DNA of 64,000 nt from Xanthomonas sp. CFBP 8443 (GCF_025666195.1 NZ_CP102592.1:1612001-1676000), one strand, 5' to 3'; shown: positions 42,453-52,401, numbered from the stretch's first letter. The notes: generated by a model not told the origin, from the sequence alone. Numbers and translations are program-made.

Positions 42453-43832
42453 ATGTTCGAATCCCTCACCCAACGCCTCTCCGGCACCATGCAGCGCCTG
42501 CGCGGCCGCGGCCGCCTGACCGAGGAGAACATCCGCGAAGCCACCCGCGAAGTGCGCATTGCGCTGCTCGAGGCCGACGTCGCGCTGCCGGTGGTGCAGG
42601 CGCTGATCGAGCGCATCAAGGTGCGCGCGGTCGGCCAGGAAGTGCTCAAGAGCCTGACCCCGGGCCAGGCGCTGATCAAGGTCGTGCGCGACGAGCTGAC
42701 CACGGTGATGGGCTCGGCCGCCAGCGACCTCAACCTCAACGTGCCGGCGCCGGCGATCGTGCTGATGGCCGGCCTGCAGGGCGCGGGCAAGACCACCACG
42801 GTCGGCAAGCTGGCCAAGCACCTGAAGGAAAAGCGCAAGAAGAAAGTGATGGTGGTCTCGGCCGACGTCTACCGTCCGGCGGCGATCGAGCAGCTCAAGA
42901 CCCTGGCCGAGCAGGTCGGGGTGCTGTTCTTCCCGTCCGAGGCCTCGCAGCAGCCGGTGGACATCGTCCGTGCCGCAATCGCCGATGCGCGCAAGTCCTT
43001 CGTCGACGTGCTGCTGGTCGACACCGCCGGCCGCCTCGCCATCGACGAGGCGATGATGACCGAGATCAAGGCGCTGCACGCCGCGATCAACCCGGCCGAA
43101 ACCCTGTTCGTGGTCGATGCGATGACCGGCCAGGACGCGGCCAACACCGCCAAGGCGTTCAGCGAGGCGCTGCCGCTGACCGGCGTGGTGCTGACCAAGA
43201 CCGACGGCGACGCCCGCGGCGGCGCCGCGCTGAGCGTGCGCTACATCACCGGCAAGCCGATCAAGTTCATCGGCGTGGGCGAGAAGCCCGACGGCCTGGA
43301 CGTGTTCCATCCCGACCGCCTGGCCAGCCGCATCCTGGACATGGGCGACGTGCTGTCGCTGGTCGAGCAGGTCGAGCACCAGGTCGACAAGGACAAGGCG
43401 CAGAAGCTCGCCGAGAAGGTCGCCAAGGGCAAGAAGTTCGACCTCAACGACATGCGCGACCAGCTCGAGCAGATGCAGAACATGGGCGGCATTTCCGGGC
43501 TGATGGACAAGCTGCCGGGCATGGGCCAGATCCCCGAGCACCTCAAGCAGCAGGTCGCCGGCAACAAGGACGTGCCGCGGATGATCGCGATCATCGGCTC
43601 GATGACCAAGAAGGAGCGGCGCAATCCGACCCTGCTCAACGGCTCGCGCCGCGCCCGCATCGCGCGCGGCTCCGGCACCCAGCCGGCCGACGTCAACAAG
43701 CTGATGAAGCAGTACCAGCAAATGGAAAAAATGATGTCGAAGATGGCCGGCGGCGGCATGAAGGGCCTGATGCGCGGCATGAAGGGCATGATGGGCGGCA
43801 TGGGCGGCCGCGGCGGCCTGCCGTTCCGCTAA
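42453..43832 (+). CDS. ffh: Signal recognition particle GTPase Ffh
   Basis: Encodes 459 residues. N domain residues 1-90; G domain with GLQGAGKTTTVGKLA (P-loop, about residue 107), DTAGRL and TKTDGDARGGAALS. The M domain (about residue 300 onward) has the RNA-binding stretch and ends in a Met- and Gly-rich tail (KMAGGGMKGLMRG). Ffh binds signal sequences and 4.5S RNA at the ribosome and delivers nascent membrane proteins to FtsY. The start matches the family (MFESLTQRLSGTMQRL). Confidence 0.99.
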   Translation: MFESLTQRLSGTMQRLRGRGRLTEENIREATREVRIALLEADVALPVVQALIERIKVRAVGQEVLKSLTPGQALIKVVRDELTTVMGSAASDLNLNVPAPAIVLMAGLQGAGKTTTVGKLAKHLKEKRKKKVMVVSADVYRPAAIEQLKTLAEQVGVLFFPSEASQQPVDIVRAAIADARKSFVDVLLVDTAGRLAIDEAMMTEIKALHAAINPAETLFVVDAMTGQDAANTAKAFSEALPLTGVVLTKTDGDARGGAALSVRYITGKPIKFIGVGEKPDGLDVFHPDRLASRILDMGDVLSLVEQVEHQVDKDKAQKLAEKVAKGKKFDLNDMRDQLEQMQNMGGISGLMDKLPGMGQIPEHLKQQVAGNKDVPRMIAIIGSMTKKERRNPTLLNGSRRARIARGSGTQPADVNKLMKQYQQMEKMMSKMAGGGMKGLMRGMKGMMGGMGGRGGLPFR

Positions 43833-43972
43833 GCCTGGCCTGCTGCGCGCATGCGCGCAGCGCTCCGCCCCCGGTCGCGCCTTGTGCTCCTGCGCCCGGC
43901 GCGTCGTGGCGAACCGTTGCTGCGCCGCGACCGCGTCGGCGGCGATCTGTTCTCAACGAGGAAACCAGTGCG

Positions 43973-44788
43973 ATGAGTGAGGATTCGGCCTATTTCGTGG
44001 GCGGCGAAGACGCCGCGATGCAGGCGGCGTACGTCGCCGCGCGCGGTACCTTCAAGTTCTTCTGGCGCGAGATGTCCTGGGAATACCGGCGCATCGTGCC
44101 GGGACTGGACATGGCGGCGGTGAAGCTGGCGTTCGCGACCGATGCCGCCGGCCACGACGCGCCGCCGGTCGAACACATGTGGGTCGGCGATGTGCAGTTC
44201 GACGGGGACACCGTCTCCGGCACGCTGCTCAACGATCCGGACCACATCGCGTCGCTGCAGGCCGGCGCCGCGGTCGCCGCGCCGGTCGCGGAGCTGGAGG
44301 ACTGGATGTACGTCATCGACGGCAAGGTCTATGGCGGCTATACCATCGACGCGATGCGTCGCGGCATGTCGGCGGCCGAGCGCGCCGCGCACGACGCCGC
44401 CTGGGGCCTGGAATTCGGCACGCCCGGGCAGGTGCGGCTGGTGCCGGCGCCCAAGCGCGGGCTGTTCGCTGGCATGCTCGGCCGCAACGACGGCGCCGGG
44501 GACGATGCCGCAGCGCTGTCGCTGCGCGAGCACCCGATGAGCGAGAACATGGGCCCGCGCATCGACGAAGACCTGCGCGGCCGCCCCGAGGCGGTGCACG
44601 TGCTCGACGAGCAGGGCTGGACGCTGCTGCAGCGCGACGCGCTGGCCGGCAACTACCAGCCGGTGGCGATGCTGTTGCGGCACGGCGCGGACCCGTCGTT
44701 GCGCAACCCGCTGGGACGCACGGCGCTGGACCTGGCGCAGCAGATGCAGTGGCCGCGGATCGTGCAACTGCTGCAGCAGGGAGCCTGA
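43973..44788 (+). CDS. DUF2314 protein with ankyrin repeats
   Basis: Encodes 271 residues. Residues about 15-150 match the DUF2314 pattern: [44 protein letters not shown] and [16 protein letters not shown]. Residues about 210-270 form ankyrin-like repeats ([38 protein letters not shown]). No signal or membrane segment. It starts a three-gene unit: the next gene begins two bases after its stop. Function unknown. Part of the same operon as a nitronate monooxygenase and an aminotransferase class IV enzyme. Confidence 0.85.
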   Translation: MSEDSAYFVGGEDAAMQAAYVAARGTFKFFWREMSWEYRRIVPGLDMAAVKLAFATDAAGHDAPPVEHMWVGDVQFDGDTVSGTLLNDPDHIASLQAGAAVAAPVAELEDWMYVIDGKVYGGYTIDAMRRGMSAAERAAHDAAWGLEFGTPGQVRLVPAPKRGLFAGMLGRNDGAGDDAAALSLREHPMSENMGPRIDEDLRGRPEAVHVLDEQGWTLLQRDALAGNYQPVAMLLRHGADPSLRNPLGRTALDLAQQMQWPRIVQLLQQGA

Positions 44789-44789
44789 C

Positions 44790-45875
44790 GTGAGGCGCTC
44801 GGCGGAGTCCTCGGCGACACGGGCGCGGGCATCGGATTTCTGCCGGCGCTTCGGCCTGCGCACGCCGATCCTGTTGGCGCCGATGGCCGGCGCCTGCCCG
44901 GTGCCACTGTCGGTGGCGGTCGCGCAGGCCGGCGGCATGGGCGCGATGGGCGCGGTGCTGTCGGCGGCCGCGGACATCGGCAGCTGGATGGACGCGTTCC
45001 GTCAGGGCAGTCCCGGGCCGGCGCAGGTCAACCTGTGGGTGCCCGATCCGCCGCCGCTGCGCGACGCCGCCGGCGAGGCCGCCACGCGCGATTTTCTGGC
45101 GCAGTGGGGGCCGCCGGTCGACGCCGCCGCCGGCGACGCCGGTCCGGCCGATTTCGCCGCGCAATGCGCCGCCGTGCTCGCCGCGCGCCCGGCGGTGGCC
45201 TCGTCGATCATGGGCCTGTTCCCGCCGGCCTTTGTCGCGCAGCTGCAGCAGGCCGGCATCGCCTGGTTCGCCTGCGCCACCACCCTGGACGAGGCGCTGG
45301 CGGCGCAGGCGGCCGGCGCCGATGCGGTGGTCGCGCAGGGCGCGGAGGCCGGCGGCCACCGCGGCGCGTTCGATGCGTCCCGTGCCGAGCGGCAGCTGAC
45401 CGGCCTGTTCGCGCTGCTGCCGCGGCTGGCCGACCGGCTCGAGGTGCCGGTGATCGCCGCCGGCGGCATCGCCGATGGTCGCGGCACCGCCGCCGCGTTG
45501 ACCCTGGGCGCCAGCGCGGTGCAGATCGGCACCGCGTTCCTGCGCACGCCCGAGGCCGCGCTCGCGCCGGCCTGGGCCGAAGCGCTGGCGCGCACCGAGC
45601 CGGAGCAGACTGTGTTGACCCGCGCCTTCTCCGGCCGCCTCGGCCGCGGGCTGGCCACCGACTACGTGCGCGCCGCGGCCGAACCGACCGCGCCGCCGCC
45701 GCGCCCGTACCCGGTGCAGCGCGGGCTGACCGCGCCGATGCGCCAGGCGGCCGCGCGCGAAGACCGGCTGGCGGCGATGCAGGCCTGGGCCGGGCAGTCG
45801 GCGTGGATGGCGCCGGCGCAGCCGGCGGCGGCATTGGTCGCGGCCTGGTGGGATCAGGCGCAGGCGCTGCTGTGA
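44790..45875 (+). CDS. Nitronate monooxygenase-family flavoprotein
   Basis: Encodes 361 residues, FMN-binding TIM barrel of the NMO/2-nitropropane dioxygenase family. [32 protein letters not shown] at the N-terminus, [12 protein letters not shown] for the flavin phosphate and [12 protein letters not shown] are diagnostic. The start is a GTG at 44790 preceded by GGGAG. Such enzymes oxidise alkyl nitronates such as propionate 3-nitronate, but annotation of this family is loose. It is coupled to the next gene by a four-base GTGA overlap. Confidence 0.87.
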   Translation: MRRSAESSATRARASDFCRRFGLRTPILLAPMAGACPVPLSVAVAQAGGMGAMGAVLSAAADIGSWMDAFRQGSPGPAQVNLWVPDPPPLRDAAGEAATRDFLAQWGPPVDAAAGDAGPADFAAQCAAVLAARPAVASSIMGLFPPAFVAQLQQAGIAWFACATTLDEALAAQAAGADAVVAQGAEAGGHRGAFDASRAERQLTGLFALLPRLADRLEVPVIAAGGIADGRGTAAALTLGASAVQIGTAFLRTPEAALAPAWAEALARTEPEQTVLTRAFSGRLGRGLATDYVRAAAEPTAPPPRPYPVQRGLTAPMRQAAAREDRLAAMQAWAGQSAWMAPAQPAAALVAAWWDQAQALL

Positions 45876-46675
45876 GCGCGCAGCTGTTCTGCGACGGCCG
45901 GCCGGCGAGCGCCGCCACGCTGGCCGTGCCGGCGCTGGTCAACTACGGCCACTTCAGCACCATGCAGGTCCGCGCCGGCGCGGTGCGCGGGTTCGACCTG
46001 CATCTGCAGCGGCTCGACGCCGCCACGCGCACGCTGTTCGGCAGCGAACTGCCGGCCGAACGCGTGCGTGCCGAGCTGCGTGCGGCGCTGGCCGCGTTCG
46101 GCAGCGGCGATGCCTCGCTGCGGGTCAGCGTATTCGCCCGCGATTTCGATGTCCGTCGCGCCGATGCGGCGTGTACGCCGGAGCTGCTGGTATCGCTGGC
46201 CGCGCCCGCGCTGCCGGACGCCACGCCGCTGCGGGTGCGCAGCGTGGCGTTCGCGCGCGAGCTGTCGCAGATCAAGCATGCCGGCAGCTTCGCCCTGTTC
46301 CACCAGCGCCGGCTGGCCCTGCAGGCCGGTTTCGACGATGCGCTGTTCGTCGACGCGCAGGGCCTGGTCGCCGAGGGCTCGATCTGGAACCTGGGCGCAT
46401 GGGACGGGCAGGGCGTGGTGTGGCCGCAGGCGCCGGCCTTGCGCGGCACCCAGGAGCGGCTGCTGCAGGCCGGCCTGGCCGCGCTCGGCGTCGCGCAACG
46501 GGTGCGGCCGCTGCACCTGCAGGAATTGCTGGCCGGGGACTACGCCGTGTTCGCCTGCAATTCGCGCGGCCAGCAGGCCCTGGCCGCCATCGACGGGCAG
46601 GCGCTGCGGCCGGCCGCCGAGTTGTTGCGGATGCTGAACGAAGCCGCCGAGACGCAGCCCTGGCAAGCGATCTGA
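45872..46675 (+). CDS. Aminotransferase class IV (PabC-like)
   Basis: Encodes 267 residues of the fold-type IV PLP family. The PLP Lys is in [11 protein letters not shown], and the cofactor phosphate region in [19 protein letters not shown]. The family includes aminodeoxychorismate lyase, branched-chain and D-amino acid aminotransferases; short length and ending favour a PabC-type or unassigned branch. The GTG at 45872 overlaps the NMO stop by four bases. A sigma70 promoter for rpsP starts 17 bases after its stop, so the unit ends here. Confidence 0.82.
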   Translation: MSAQLFCDGRPASAATLAVPALVNYGHFSTMQVRAGAVRGFDLHLQRLDAATRTLFGSELPAERVRAELRAALAAFGSGDASLRVSVFARDFDVRRADAACTPELLVSLAAPALPDATPLRVRSVAFARELSQIKHAGSFALFHQRRLALQAGFDDALFVDAQGLVAEGSIWNLGAWDGQGVVWPQAPALRGTQERLLQAGLAALGVAQRVRPLHLQELLAGDYAVFACNSRGQQALAAIDGQALRPAAELLRMLNEAAETQPWQAI

Positions 46676-46691
46676 TGGGGCAGGGGACGAC

Positions 46692-46720
46692 TTGGCAGCG
46701 TTCCGGACGCCCGCTATAAT
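46692..46720 (+). promoter_or_regulatory. Sigma70 promoter of the rpsP operon
   Basis: TTGGCA (46692-46697) and TATAAT (46715-46720), spacing 17 bases, 51 bases before the rpsP start. This is the best promoter in the window. Confidence 0.9.
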
Positions 46721-46771
46721 CGCCGGCTTACCGCGCCATCCTGGCGACTGGGCAACACCGGAAACTCAACC

Positions 46772-47032
46772 ATGGTCAAGATTCGCCTTACCCGTGGCGG
46801 CGCCAAGAAGCGCCCCTTCTACCACATCATCGTCACCGACGTGCGCAGCGCGCGCGACGGCCGCAACATCGAGCGCCTGGGCTACTACAACCCGGTCGCG
46901 CAGGGCGCCGAGCCGCGCATCGTGCTCGACCTGCCGCGCGTGGACCATTGGGTCTCCAACGGCGCGCAGCTGACCGACAAGGTGCGCAACCTGTATCGCG
47001 AAGCGACCAAGGCCCAGGCCACCGCGGCCTGA
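46772..47032 (+). CDS. rpsP: 30S ribosomal protein S16
   Basis: Encodes 86 residues with the typical start [19 protein letters not shown] and ERLGYYNP. S16 binds 16S rRNA early in 30S assembly. It is the first gene of rpsP-rimM-trmD-rplS, in the conserved bacterial order, behind a strong promoter. Confidence 0.99.
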   Translation: MVKIRLTRGGAKKRPFYHIIVTDVRSARDGRNIERLGYYNPVAQGAEPRIVLDLPRVDHWVSNGAQLTDKVRNLYREATKAQATAA

Positions 47033-47039
47033 TCCTGCG

Positions 47040-47070
47040 GGCCGCGCCTCCGGCGCGGCCTTTCGGTTTT
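47040..47070 (+). terminator. Hairpin between rpsP and rimM
   Basis: A 9-bp perfect stem GGCCGCGCC / GGCGCGGCC with a TCC loop is followed by TTTCGGTTTT. It lies inside the operon, so it may be a partial terminator that gives more rpsP than downstream message. Confidence 0.55.
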
Positions 47071-47078
47071 CTGCACCT

Positions 47079-47591
47079 ATGAAAGACAGCCAGCGCCGCA
47101 TCCTGCTGGGCAGGATCCTGGGCGCCTTCGGCGTACGTGGCGAGGCCAAGCTCGAGTCGTGGACCGAGCCGCGCCTCGCCATTTTTCGCTATCAGCCCTG
47201 GATCGTGCGCAAGCCCGACGGCAGCGAAAGCAGCCTCAGCGGCGTGCGCGGCCGCGAATCCAGCAAGCATCTGGTGGTCACCTTGCCCGACGTCACCGAT
47301 CGCGATGCGGTCGAGGCGCTGCGCGGTACCGAGATCTACGTGGCGCGCGACACCCTGCCGCCGCCCAAGCCCGACGAATACTACTGGGTGGACCTGGAAG
47401 GCCTGGACGTGCGCACTGTCGACGGCGTGGCCCTGGGGCAGGTCTCGCACCTGTTCTCCAACGGCGCCAACGACGTGCTGGTGGTGCGCGGCGACCGCGA
47501 GCGGCTGCTGCCGTTCGTGCAGCCGGACTACGTCAAGTCGGTGGATTTCGACGCCAACCTGATCGTGGTCGACTGGGACCCGGAATTCTAA
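47079..47591 (+). CDS. rimM: Ribosome maturation factor RimM
   Basis: Encodes 170 residues. N-terminal RimM domain ([21 protein letters not shown]) and C-terminal PRC barrel ([38 protein letters not shown]). RimM helps assemble the 30S head around S19. It lies 46 bases after rpsP. The distance to trmD is longer (96 bases) and contains a heptamer tandem repeat. Confidence 0.98.
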   Translation: MKDSQRRILLGRILGAFGVRGEAKLESWTEPRLAIFRYQPWIVRKPDGSESSLSGVRGRESSKHLVVTLPDVTDRDAVEALRGTEIYVARDTLPPPKPDEYYWVDLEGLDVRTVDGVALGQVSHLFSNGANDVLVVRGDRERLLPFVQPDYVKSVDFDANLIVVDWDPEF

Positions 47592-47635
47592 GGGTGCCGG
47601 GGGCTTGCGCCGGCCCGACCGCCGCCTAGGCTCTC

Positions 47636-47680
47636 CGAGTCCCGAGTCCCGAGTCCCGAGTCCCGAGTCCCGAGTCCCGA
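47636..47680. repeat. Heptanucleotide tandem repeat upstream of trmD
   Basis: CGAGTCC is repeated about 6.4 times in 45 bases, ending seven bases before the trmD start codon. It occupies the position where a ribosome binding site should be. Confidence 0.95.
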
Positions 47681-47687
47681 TCCAACC

Positions 47688-48470
47688 ATGCGCATCGACG
47701 TCATCAGCCTGTTCCCCGAATTCGTCGCCCAGTGCGCCGCGTTCGGCGTGGTCGGCCGTGCGCAGGAACGCGCGCTGCTGGCCCTGCACGGTTGGAATCC
47801 GCGCGATTACGCCACCGGCGGCTACCGCAAGGTGGACGACCGCCCGTTCGGCGGCGGCCCGGGCATGGTGATGATGATCGAGCCGCTGCAGGCCTGCCTG
47901 CAGGCGGTGCGCGACGCCGATCCGCAGCCGGCGCCGGTGATCTACCTGAGCCCGCAGGGCGTGCCGCTGACCCAGGCCAAGGCCCGCCAGCTGGCGGCGC
48001 TGCCGCGGCTGGTGCTGCTGTGCGGGCGCTACGAGGGGGTGGACGAGCGCTTCGTCGCCGCCGCGGTGGACGAGGAGATCTCGATCGGCGACTACGTGCT
48101 GTCCGGCGGCGAGCTGGCCGCGGCGGTGCTGGTCGATGCGGTCACCCGGCTGCAGGAGGGCGCGCTGAACGACGCCGAGTCCGCCGCCCAGGACAGCTTC
48201 GAAGGCCCGGACGGCCTGCTCGACTGCCCGCACTACACCCACCCGCGCGAGCACGCGCTGGGCGAGGTGCCGGCCATCCTGCGCTCCGGCAACCATGCCG
48301 CGATCGCGCGCTGGCGGCGCATGCAGGCGCTGGGCCGGACCTGGTTGCGGCGCCCGGAGCTGCTGGACGAGGCGGCGCTGGGCGCGGCCGACCGCCGCCT
48401 GCTGGAGGAATTCCGCCAGGGCCTGCAGGCCGATCCGGCCCCCGTGCAGGAAAATCCTCCCAAGCCCTAG
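47688..48470 (+). CDS. trmD: tRNA (guanine-N1-)-methyltransferase TrmD
   Basis: Encodes 260 residues. The knotted SPOUT fold is shown by [25 protein letters not shown] and [23 protein letters not shown]. It methylates G37 of several tRNAs and prevents frameshifting; it is essential. No Shine-Dalgarno sequence precedes the ATG at 47688; a tandem repeat stands there instead. Third gene of the rpsP operon. Confidence 0.99.
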   Translation: MRIDVISLFPEFVAQCAAFGVVGRAQERALLALHGWNPRDYATGGYRKVDDRPFGGGPGMVMMIEPLQACLQAVRDADPQPAPVIYLSPQGVPLTQAKARQLAALPRLVLLCGRYEGVDERFVAAAVDEEISIGDYVLSGGELAAAVLVDAVTRLQEGALNDAESAAQDSFEGPDGLLDCPHYTHPREHALGEVPAILRSGNHAAIARWRRMQALGRTWLRRPELLDEAALGAADRRLLEEFRQGLQADPAPVQENPPKP

Positions 48471-48600
48471 CCATGACGGCACGGCTGGGTTAAAATGCCC
48501 GGCTTTCCGGCCTAGCCATCTGTGCTTGGCCCATCGTATATCGCGCAATCGCCGTGCGGCGACTGCCGGACCACCTCACCAGACACAAGCGGTGCCCACC

Positions 48601-49017
48601 ATGAGCAAGCTCAACAAGACCATCCTGGCCGACTTCGAAGCCGCCCAGATCCAGCGCAAGCTGCCGGAGTTCAACCAGGGCGACACCATCGTCGTCAACG
48701 TCAAGGTGAAGGAAGGCAACCGCGAGCGCGTGCAGGCCTACGAAGGCGTGGTGATCGGCACCAAGAACGCCGGCCTGAACTCCTCGTTCACCGTGCGCAA
48801 GATCTCCCACGGCTTCGGCGTGGAGCGCGTGTTCCAGAGCCACAGCGCCATCATCGACTCGGTCGAAGTGAAGCGCCGCGGCAAGGTCCGCGCCGGCAAG
48901 CTGTACTACCTGCGTGGCCTGGAAGGCAAGGCCGCCCGCATCAAGGAAGATCTGGCCGCCGCTGCGCAGGCCAAGGTCGCGCGCCAGGCCGCTGCGGCCG
49001 CCGCCAAGGCCGAGTAA
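48601..49017 (+). CDS. rplS: 50S ribosomal protein L19
   Basis: Encodes 138 residues, slightly longer than E. coli L19 (about 115) through an Ala/Lys-rich C-terminal tail. [27 protein letters not shown] and [24 protein letters not shown] are family signatures. L19 is at the 30S-50S interface. The 130 bases before it include a TAAAAT -10-like box (48491-48496), which may provide an internal promoter. A terminator follows. Confidence 0.99.
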   Translation: MSKLNKTILADFEAAQIQRKLPEFNQGDTIVVNVKVKEGNRERVQAYEGVVIGTKNAGLNSSFTVRKISHGFGVERVFQSHSAIIDSVEVKRRGKVRAGKLYYLRGLEGKAARIKEDLAAAAQAKVARQAAAAAAKAE

Positions 49018-49045
49018 CACCCCGGCGGCTTCGGTCGCTGCCGCG

Positions 49046-49070
49046 ACGGCCGCCTTCGGGCGGCCGTTTG
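49046..49070 (+). terminator. Terminator after rplS
   Basis: A 9-bp stem ACGGCCGCC / GGCGGCCGT with TTCG loop, followed by a broken T run (TTGCGTTTG), ends the ribosomal operon. Confidence 0.8.
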
Positions 49071-49160
49071 CGTTTGTGGGACCGGATGCGGTGATTTCGC
49101 GGTGGTTTGCGCCGCGCTCGATGTGCCGTGCTTGCGCTGGACATTAGGCTGGAGGTCCCG

Positions 49161-49384
49161 GTCGGGGCTGAAGCCCCTCATGCAGTGCCCCCAGCCAGCT
49201 CGCCGCAAGTCAATGTAGGAGCGGTTTCAACCGCGACCGAGCGAAGCCGCGGACCATCCGCGCGGCTAGAGCGTTGGGTGCTCCAGCGCCGACTACGTCC
49301 TTTCGATGCGCTTCGGCCGAGGCGAGCGAGAGTGCTTTCCCGGAGTTGCCGCAGTCTGTATGTGGGAGCGACTTCAGTCGCGAC
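49161..49384. repeat. Three REP copies between rplS and the MATE gene
   Basis: Reverse-type copy 49161-49183 (GGGCTGAAGCCC core), forward 49215-49237 with CGGTTTCAACCG core, and forward 49362-49384 with CGACTTCAGTCG core. The CGGTT/AACCG variant again keeps the stem paired. No gene is supported in 49071-49465. Confidence 0.88.
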
Positions 49385-49465
49385 GTGCTTTACCGAGAAC
49401 GCCCGCCGCGACTGCAGGTGCATCCACAGGCGATGTCGCCTGGACCGAAACGCGACTGCCAGCGC

Positions 49466-50926
49466 TCAGCGCGCCGGATCCTGCGCGATCGGCACGTCGG
49501 CGACCGCCGCCGGCGGCGCCGCGGGCACCTCCGCGGGGTGCGCCATTTCCTCCGGGCGCGGCTGCGTCAGCATCTGCGCCTTGCGCCAGTTGCCCCAGCG
49601 GTAATAGGCCAGCGACAACGCCATCGAGCAGATCGAACTGGTCGGGAAGCTCCACCACACCGCATCGGCGCCGAACTGCGGCTGCAGCAGCTGCGCGAAC
49701 GGCACGCGGACGCCCCACAGCGCCAGCGCCAGGATCAGCAGCGGCGGGATCACCGCGCCGGTGGCGCGGACCACGCCGGAGATCACGAAGGTCACGCCGA
49801 AGAACAGGAACGACCACACCGCGATGTGGTTGAGGTGGCGCGCGATCTCCAGCGCCGCGCTGTGCGGCGGCAGGAACAGCGCCAGGGTCCAGCGGTCGAG
49901 CAGGATCAGCGGCGCGATCAGCGCGCCGGTCAGCAGGAAATTGAACAGCACGCCCTGCCGCGCGGTCGCCGCGACCCGGTCCCAGCGCTGCGCGCCGACG
50001 TTCTGCGCAGCCATCGACGAGCACGCCGCACCGATCGCCATCGCCGGCATCTGCACGTAGGTCCACAGCTGCATCGCCGCGCCGTAGGCGGCCGAGGTAT
50101 CGGTGCCGTAGCCGTTGACCATCGAGATCATCACGATCATCGCCAGCGAGATCAGCACCATCTGCAGGCCCATCGGCACGCCCTTGACCACCAGCGCGCG
50201 CAGGATCGTCGGGTCGATGCGGAACATGCGCGCGTCCTGCCGGCCCAGCCACAGCACGTGGCGCTTGTGCCGCAGGTACAGCAGCAGGCCGCTCAGGGCG
50301 ATGGCCTGGGCGATCAGCGTGGCCCAGGCGGCGCCGGCGATGCCCAGCTTCGGGAACGGCCCCAGCCCGAACAGCAGCAGCGGATTGAAGCCGATGTCCA
50401 GTGCCACCGACAGCAGCAGGAAGCGGAACGGCGTGCGCGAATCGCCGGTGCCGCGCAGCGCCGCGGACAGGAACGCGAACGCGTACAGCAGCGGCATCGC
50501 CAGAAAGATCACCCGCAGATAGGCCTCGGCCAGCGGCAGCGAGGCGGCCGGCGTGCCCATCGCCGCCAGCAGGTGCCGCGCCAGCCACCAGCCGCAGGCC
50601 GCGATCAGCACCGAGATGCCGATGAAGAACGTGGCGCTGGTGCCCATCACCCGCCGCGCCTGGACCACGTCGCCGCGGCCCATCGCCTGGCCGATCAGGA
50701 TGGTGGCGGCCATGCCGATGCCGAACACCGAGCCGATCAGGAAGAACATGATGCTGTTGGCGTTGGCCGCCGCGGTCAGCGCCGCCTCGCCGAGGTAGCG
50801 GCCCACCCAGATCGCGTTGACCGACCCGTTCAGCGACTGCGCGATGTTGCCGGCCAGGATCGGCAGCGCGAACAGCAGCAATTGCCGGCCGATCGGGCCT
50901 TCGGTGAGCGCGGCGGACTTGGGCAT
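49466..50926 (-). CDS. MATE-family efflux transporter
   Basis: Encodes 486 residues with about 12 membrane helices in two similar halves, the MATE pattern. The first helix region is IGRQLLLFALPILAGNIAQSLNGSVNAIWVGRYLG, and GIGMAATILIGQAMGRGD follows. MATE proteins export cationic drugs or metabolites in exchange for H+ or Na+. The ATG at 50926 is preceded by a GCAGG. Substrate is unknown. It stands alone. Confidence 0.92.
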   Translation of the reverse strand: MPKSAALTEGPIGRQLLLFALPILAGNIAQSLNGSVNAIWVGRYLGEAALTAAANANSIMFFLIGSVFGIGMAATILIGQAMGRGDVVQARRVMGTSATFFIGISVLIAACGWWLARHLLAAMGTPAASLPLAEAYLRVIFLAMPLLYAFAFLSAALRGTGDSRTPFRFLLLSVALDIGFNPLLLFGLGPFPKLGIAGAAWATLIAQAIALSGLLLYLRHKRHVLWLGRQDARMFRIDPTILRALVVKGVPMGLQMVLISLAMIVMISMVNGYGTDTSAAYGAAMQLWTYVQMPAMAIGAACSSMAAQNVGAQRWDRVAATARQGVLFNFLLTGALIAPLILLDRWTLALFLPPHSAALEIARHLNHIAVWSFLFFGVTFVISGVVRATGAVIPPLLILALALWGVRVPFAQLLQPQFGADAVWWSFPTSSICSMALSLAYYRWGNWRKAQMLTQPRPEEMAHPAEVPAAPPAAVADVPIAQDPAR

Positions 50927-51378
50927 CGCATGCCTGCAGAGGGCGGGAAGCCGCGCACACTAGCACTTGCGCGCGAGGCTGGGGAGGCGACGCATGGCAG
51001 ATGTGGCGCGGCCGCGAAGGTCTTAGACTGATAGCTGTGGATGCAGATCGGCGGACTGCGGCGGATGTGCAGGCCTGGCGCTGGTGCCGTCGGTATCGGC
51101 CCCGTCTCGGAGGCTTGCAATGCGACCCTCGCGCCGCAATCTGCAGTGGATCGGATGCAGCGCGTGGCGCTGGCAGTGGCGGGTGCGCCGATGACGCGCC
51201 TGGGACGAAGCCAGCCTGCGGCCGGGCGAACGCCCGGAGTGCCGGGTCGGCGAGGGCGCCAGCGCACTCGCGTCGCGCGCCGGCGGCCCCTGGCGTCAGC
51301 CAGCGCCGCAGCGTCGCCATCCGCCGCCGTCGCTGCAGTGATCCGGCGAGCGACCCGACGAACGACAGATGCAGAGGG
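50927..51378. other. Intergenic region without a supported gene
   Basis: The 452 bases between the divergent MATE and Hsp15 genes contain no REP copy and no credible coding frame. I see no clear palindrome or strong promoter. Confidence 0.45.
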
Positions 51379-51801
51379 ATGTCCGTAAGCACGATGAATG
51401 AACCGCTAGCGCAACCGAGTGTGGTCAGGCTGGACGTCTGGCTGTGGGCCGCACGCTTCTTCAAGACCCGTAGCCTGGCCAAGCAGGCAGTGGAAACCGG
51501 CAAGGTCGACGTGGCCGGGCAGCGCCCGAAGTCCTCGCGCGCGGTGCGCGTGGGCGAGCAGGTGCGCGTGGAACGCGGCGAAGAGGTGTTCGAGATCCAG
51601 GTGCTGGCGCTCAGCGACAACCGCGGCCCGGCCAGCATCGCGCAGACGCTGTACCAGGAAAGCGAGGCCTCGCGCGAGCGGCGCGCGCAGCAACGCGCGC
51701 AACGCAGCGCCGAACGCAACGGCTACCAGGCCCCCGATGGCAAGCCGGACAAGCGCGCGCGGCGCCTGATCCGCGCCCTGGGCGATCTGGACGCGCTGTA
51801 G
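51379..51801 (+). CDS. hslR: Heat shock protein 15 homologue (S4-domain RNA-binding protein)
   Basis: Encodes 140 residues. The S4 RNA-binding domain is at residues about 15-75: VRLDVWLWAARFFKTRSLAKQAVETGKVDVAGQRPKSSRAVRVGEQV. The basic C-terminal tail (SERRAQQRAQRSAERNG-like) is also typical. Hsp15 recognises 50S subunits carrying stalled peptidyl-tRNA after heat shock and moves the tRNA to the P site. The start may be 51379 or the in-frame ATG at 51394; neither has an ideally spaced ribosome binding site. Confidence 0.9.
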   Translation: MSVSTMNEPLAQPSVVRLDVWLWAARFFKTRSLAKQAVETGKVDVAGQRPKSSRAVRVGEQVRVERGEEVFEIQVLALSDNRGPASIAQTLYQESEASRERRAQQRAQRSAERNGYQAPDGKPDKRARRLIRALGDLDAL

Positions 51802-51823
51802 GCGCACGCAGCGGCACCCTGCA

Positions 51824-52241
51824 GTCGGGATTGAAGTCCCTCCCACAAAAAGCCGCGCAGCTCCGTCGTGCAGGGGCGCCTCGGTAGAAGCGACTTCAGT
51901 CGAGACGAGCGAAGCGATGTGCTTCCGATCAGCATGCAGTCGGGACTGCAGTCCCTCCCACAACAAGCCAGCGTGCTCTTCGCTCGCCGGTTGCGCCATG
52001 GAAGTGACTTCGGGCGCGGAAAGCGAGGCGGTGGAGTAATGGTTTTGGGCAGAGTCGGGGCTGAAGCCCCTCCTGCAGTGCATCCAGTCGGCGCATCGCA
52101 AATCCCCTGTGGGAGCGACTTCAGTCGCGACGAACGAAGCAGTGAGACTGTCGGCGTTGGAACGTGTCGGGACTGAAGTCCTTCTTACCATGCACCCAGC
52201 CAGCACGCGCAAGACCCTGTAGGAGCGGCTTCAGCCGCGAC
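51824..52241. repeat. Seven REP copies in 420 bases
   Basis: Clear copies lie at 51824-51846 (reverse), about 51881-51903 (forward), about 51938-51960 (reverse), about 52053-52075 (reverse), 52109-52131 (forward), about 52167-52189 (reverse) and 52219-52241 (forward). Several carry unpaired changes and look decayed. They alternate mostly in orientation. No gene is seen between hslR and katG. Confidence 0.85.
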
Positions 52242-52371
52242 GAACGAAGCGGTGAACCGATCGGGGTCGGAGAGTGTCGGGACAGGTGGTTTGAGGCCAT
52301 CCCGAATCACTTCCACAATCCAGCTTCGCATCAGTCTTACCGTCGGGATATCCCTGCCACGACGCTCACGC

Positions 52372-52401
52372 AAAAATGCCCCGGCAAGCCAGGGCGTTTT
52401 T
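52372..52401 (-). terminator. Terminator downstream of katG
   Basis: AAAAATGCCC and GGGCGTTTTT pair around a 10-base loop, giving T tracts on both strands. It lies 107 bases past the katG stop. Between it and katG are two hairpins with the same CTGCCCA-type stem (52437-52460 and 52478-52497). Confidence 0.75.

Noticed and set aside
47040..47070. Full terminator separating rpsP from rimM
   Set aside because: The T tract is broken and rimM-trmD-rplS lack a clear promoter directly after it, so readthrough is likely; kept only as a partial terminator.
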